Below are positions 6,580 through 7,380 of a DNA stretch of 7,380 nucleotides, in pieces (position 1 is the first letter of the stretch; each line of letters opens with the position of its first letter). The stretch is from SIG480 sp045546975 (GTDB lineage Bacteria > Bacillota > Clostridia > Oscillospirales > JAAYXM01), in assembly GCA_045546975.1 (NCBI GenBank), contig JAZQDV010000011.1, forward strand, positions 1 through 7,380, given 5' to 3'. Made by a program: the position numbers and the translations under genes. The notes beneath the pieces are model-generated. The model had not been told where the DNA came from and searched no databases. It saw nothing but the letters and a program-made list of their open reading frames with translations.

Positions 6580-7380
6580 TTATGTTCCGAGCATTTCTTT
6601 TATCAGTCTGTCCGAGCCCTTTATGAGCCCGACAAGCACGAGCATATTGAATATGACTTCACCTATATACTTCCATATCATCGTCACCGTTGTTATGCTT
6701 GTATCGAGTGTTGGTGTGCTTGCGCTTGAAAAAGCGGAGAAGATGATACACGCAAGTACGATAACCGCACCTTCAAGGCACACTCCGACATACGACTTAA
6801 CAAAGCTTTTCCCCATCTGCGACATACCTTCACCCGCAAACGATGCAAGAGGCACGGGTGCTATTGCAGTATACATATACAGCCTGAAAAAGCGACCGTA
6901 CACCGACATTATCATAATGAACGACATGATAATGATAAAAAGGCTGCCGAGGATTGTTACAAGCCACAATGGAATACTTGCCCAAAATCCAGCTTCTTCG
7001 ACCGCCGTTTCTATCGCAGACGGCAGAGTTACTGCTGCAGAACCTATACCCCCGAGAGAACCGGCAATCTGCTCGACAACTCCGCCGCATATGGTGTACA
7101 GTGTTACCATCAAATCCATTGCATAAGTTATGGCGAGCTTTGCCGTAACAAAGCGTATAAAATGCCGCAAGGCATATTCCGGGCGTTGGAAATCTCGGAA
7201 CGATGCCGTGCTTTTGAATATGCTCATAGCAAAAAAGAGAACTAACAAGCCATAGCCTATCGCTTGCAGTCCTCCGTTTATGCCCTCAACTATATTCCAA
7301 ATCGCGCCGTCCTTGAAGTCTTGCGGTGAAGTCGTGACGAGCGACCATATCTCTGCCATCTTTGCGTTCCATGTATTAAA
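6580..7380 (-). CDS. VirB6/TrbL-like polytopic membrane protein, 5' end probably cut by the window edge
   Basis: This protein probably forms the polytopic inner-membrane core of the conjugation channel. The frame has an ATG at 7359 (259 residues), but no Shine-Dalgarno site precedes it, and the frame stays open to the right edge, adding FNTWNAK. That prefix fits related proteins as I recall them, so the true start is probably outside the window. Numbered from the ATG at 7359, hydrophobic segments lie at about 31-48, 69-90, 129-152, 158-175, 190-211 and 228-247. Family-like motifs are INGGLQAIGYGLLVLFF (27-43), FRDFQRPEYALRHFIRF (54-70), YMYTAIAPVPLASFAGEG (161-178) and the C-terminal GLIKGSDRLIKEMLG (244-258). 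It belongs to the VirB6-like proteins found directly upstream of PrgI in Tn1549-type elements. Only 17 nt separate its stop from the next gene. The alternative of a complete gene starting at 7359 cannot be excluded. Confidence 0.88.
   Translation of the reverse strand, partial: FNTWNAKMAEIWSLVTTSPQDFKDGAIWNIVEGINGGLQAIGYGLLVLFFAMSIFKSTASFRDFQRPEYALRHFIRFVTAKLAITYAMDLMVTLYTICGGVVEQIAGSLGGIGSAAVTLPSAIETAVEEAGFWASIPLWLVTILGSLFIIIMSFIMIMSVYGRFFRLYMYTAIAPVPLASFAGEGMSQMGKSFVKSYVGVCLEGAVIVLACIIFSAFSSASTPTLDTSITTVTMIWKYIGEVIFNMLVLVGLIKGSDRLIKEMLGT

Noticed and set aside
6524..7126. A 200-residue plus-strand open frame opposite the VirB6-like gene
   Set aside because: It overlaps a clearly recognisable family member on the other strand and shows no domain, ribosome binding site or plausible context of its own.

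Overview
The window looks like Bacillota DNA, most likely from a gut-type member of the Clostridia. The genes have strong AGGAGG-type ribosome binding sites and moderate GC. Four of the six genes form a block that closely resembles the conjugation (type IV secretion) module of Tn1549/CTn-type integrative and conjugative elements. The organism call is inference from gene content, because no rRNA or housekeeping marker is present.

Layout, left to right. Positions 1-800 (minus strand) hold the 5' 266 codons of a glycoside-hydrolase-like TIM-barrel protein that runs off the left edge. Positions 801-953 are a divergent promoter region with a 10-bp direct repeat. Positions 954-1718 (plus strand) encode an AraC-type regulator, a plausible controller of the glycoside-hydrolase-like gene. 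After a gap of only 27 bp between convergent stop codons comes the conjugation module, all on the minus strand and read from right to left: a VirB6/TrbL-like polytopic membrane protein (6580 to the right edge), a PrgI-family small membrane protein (6179-6562), a VirB4-type ATPase (3925-6231), and a membrane-anchored C40 (NlpC/P60) peptidase (1746-3848).

In the conjugation block, the VirB6-like and PrgI proteins should form the inner-membrane part of the channel. VirB4 should power channel assembly or substrate transfer. The peptidase should open the peptidoglycan locally. virB6-prgI-virB4 are packed with a 17-nt gap and then a 53-nt overlap, which points to one transcript with coupled translation. 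A strong hairpin followed by a T run sits 8 nt after the virB4 stop codon and may reduce transcription into the peptidase gene.

The order VirB6-PrgI-VirB4-C40 peptidase is a known arrangement in these elements, so the module is not a new system. The less ordinary points are the abrupt join between the conjugation module and a carbohydrate-type gene pair, the very long Lys/Arg/Ala-rich N-terminal part of the peptidase with an internal repeat, the terminator inside the operon, and the repeat pair in the divergent promoter region. I found no CRISPR array, tRNA, rRNA, insertion sequence, integrase or att site.
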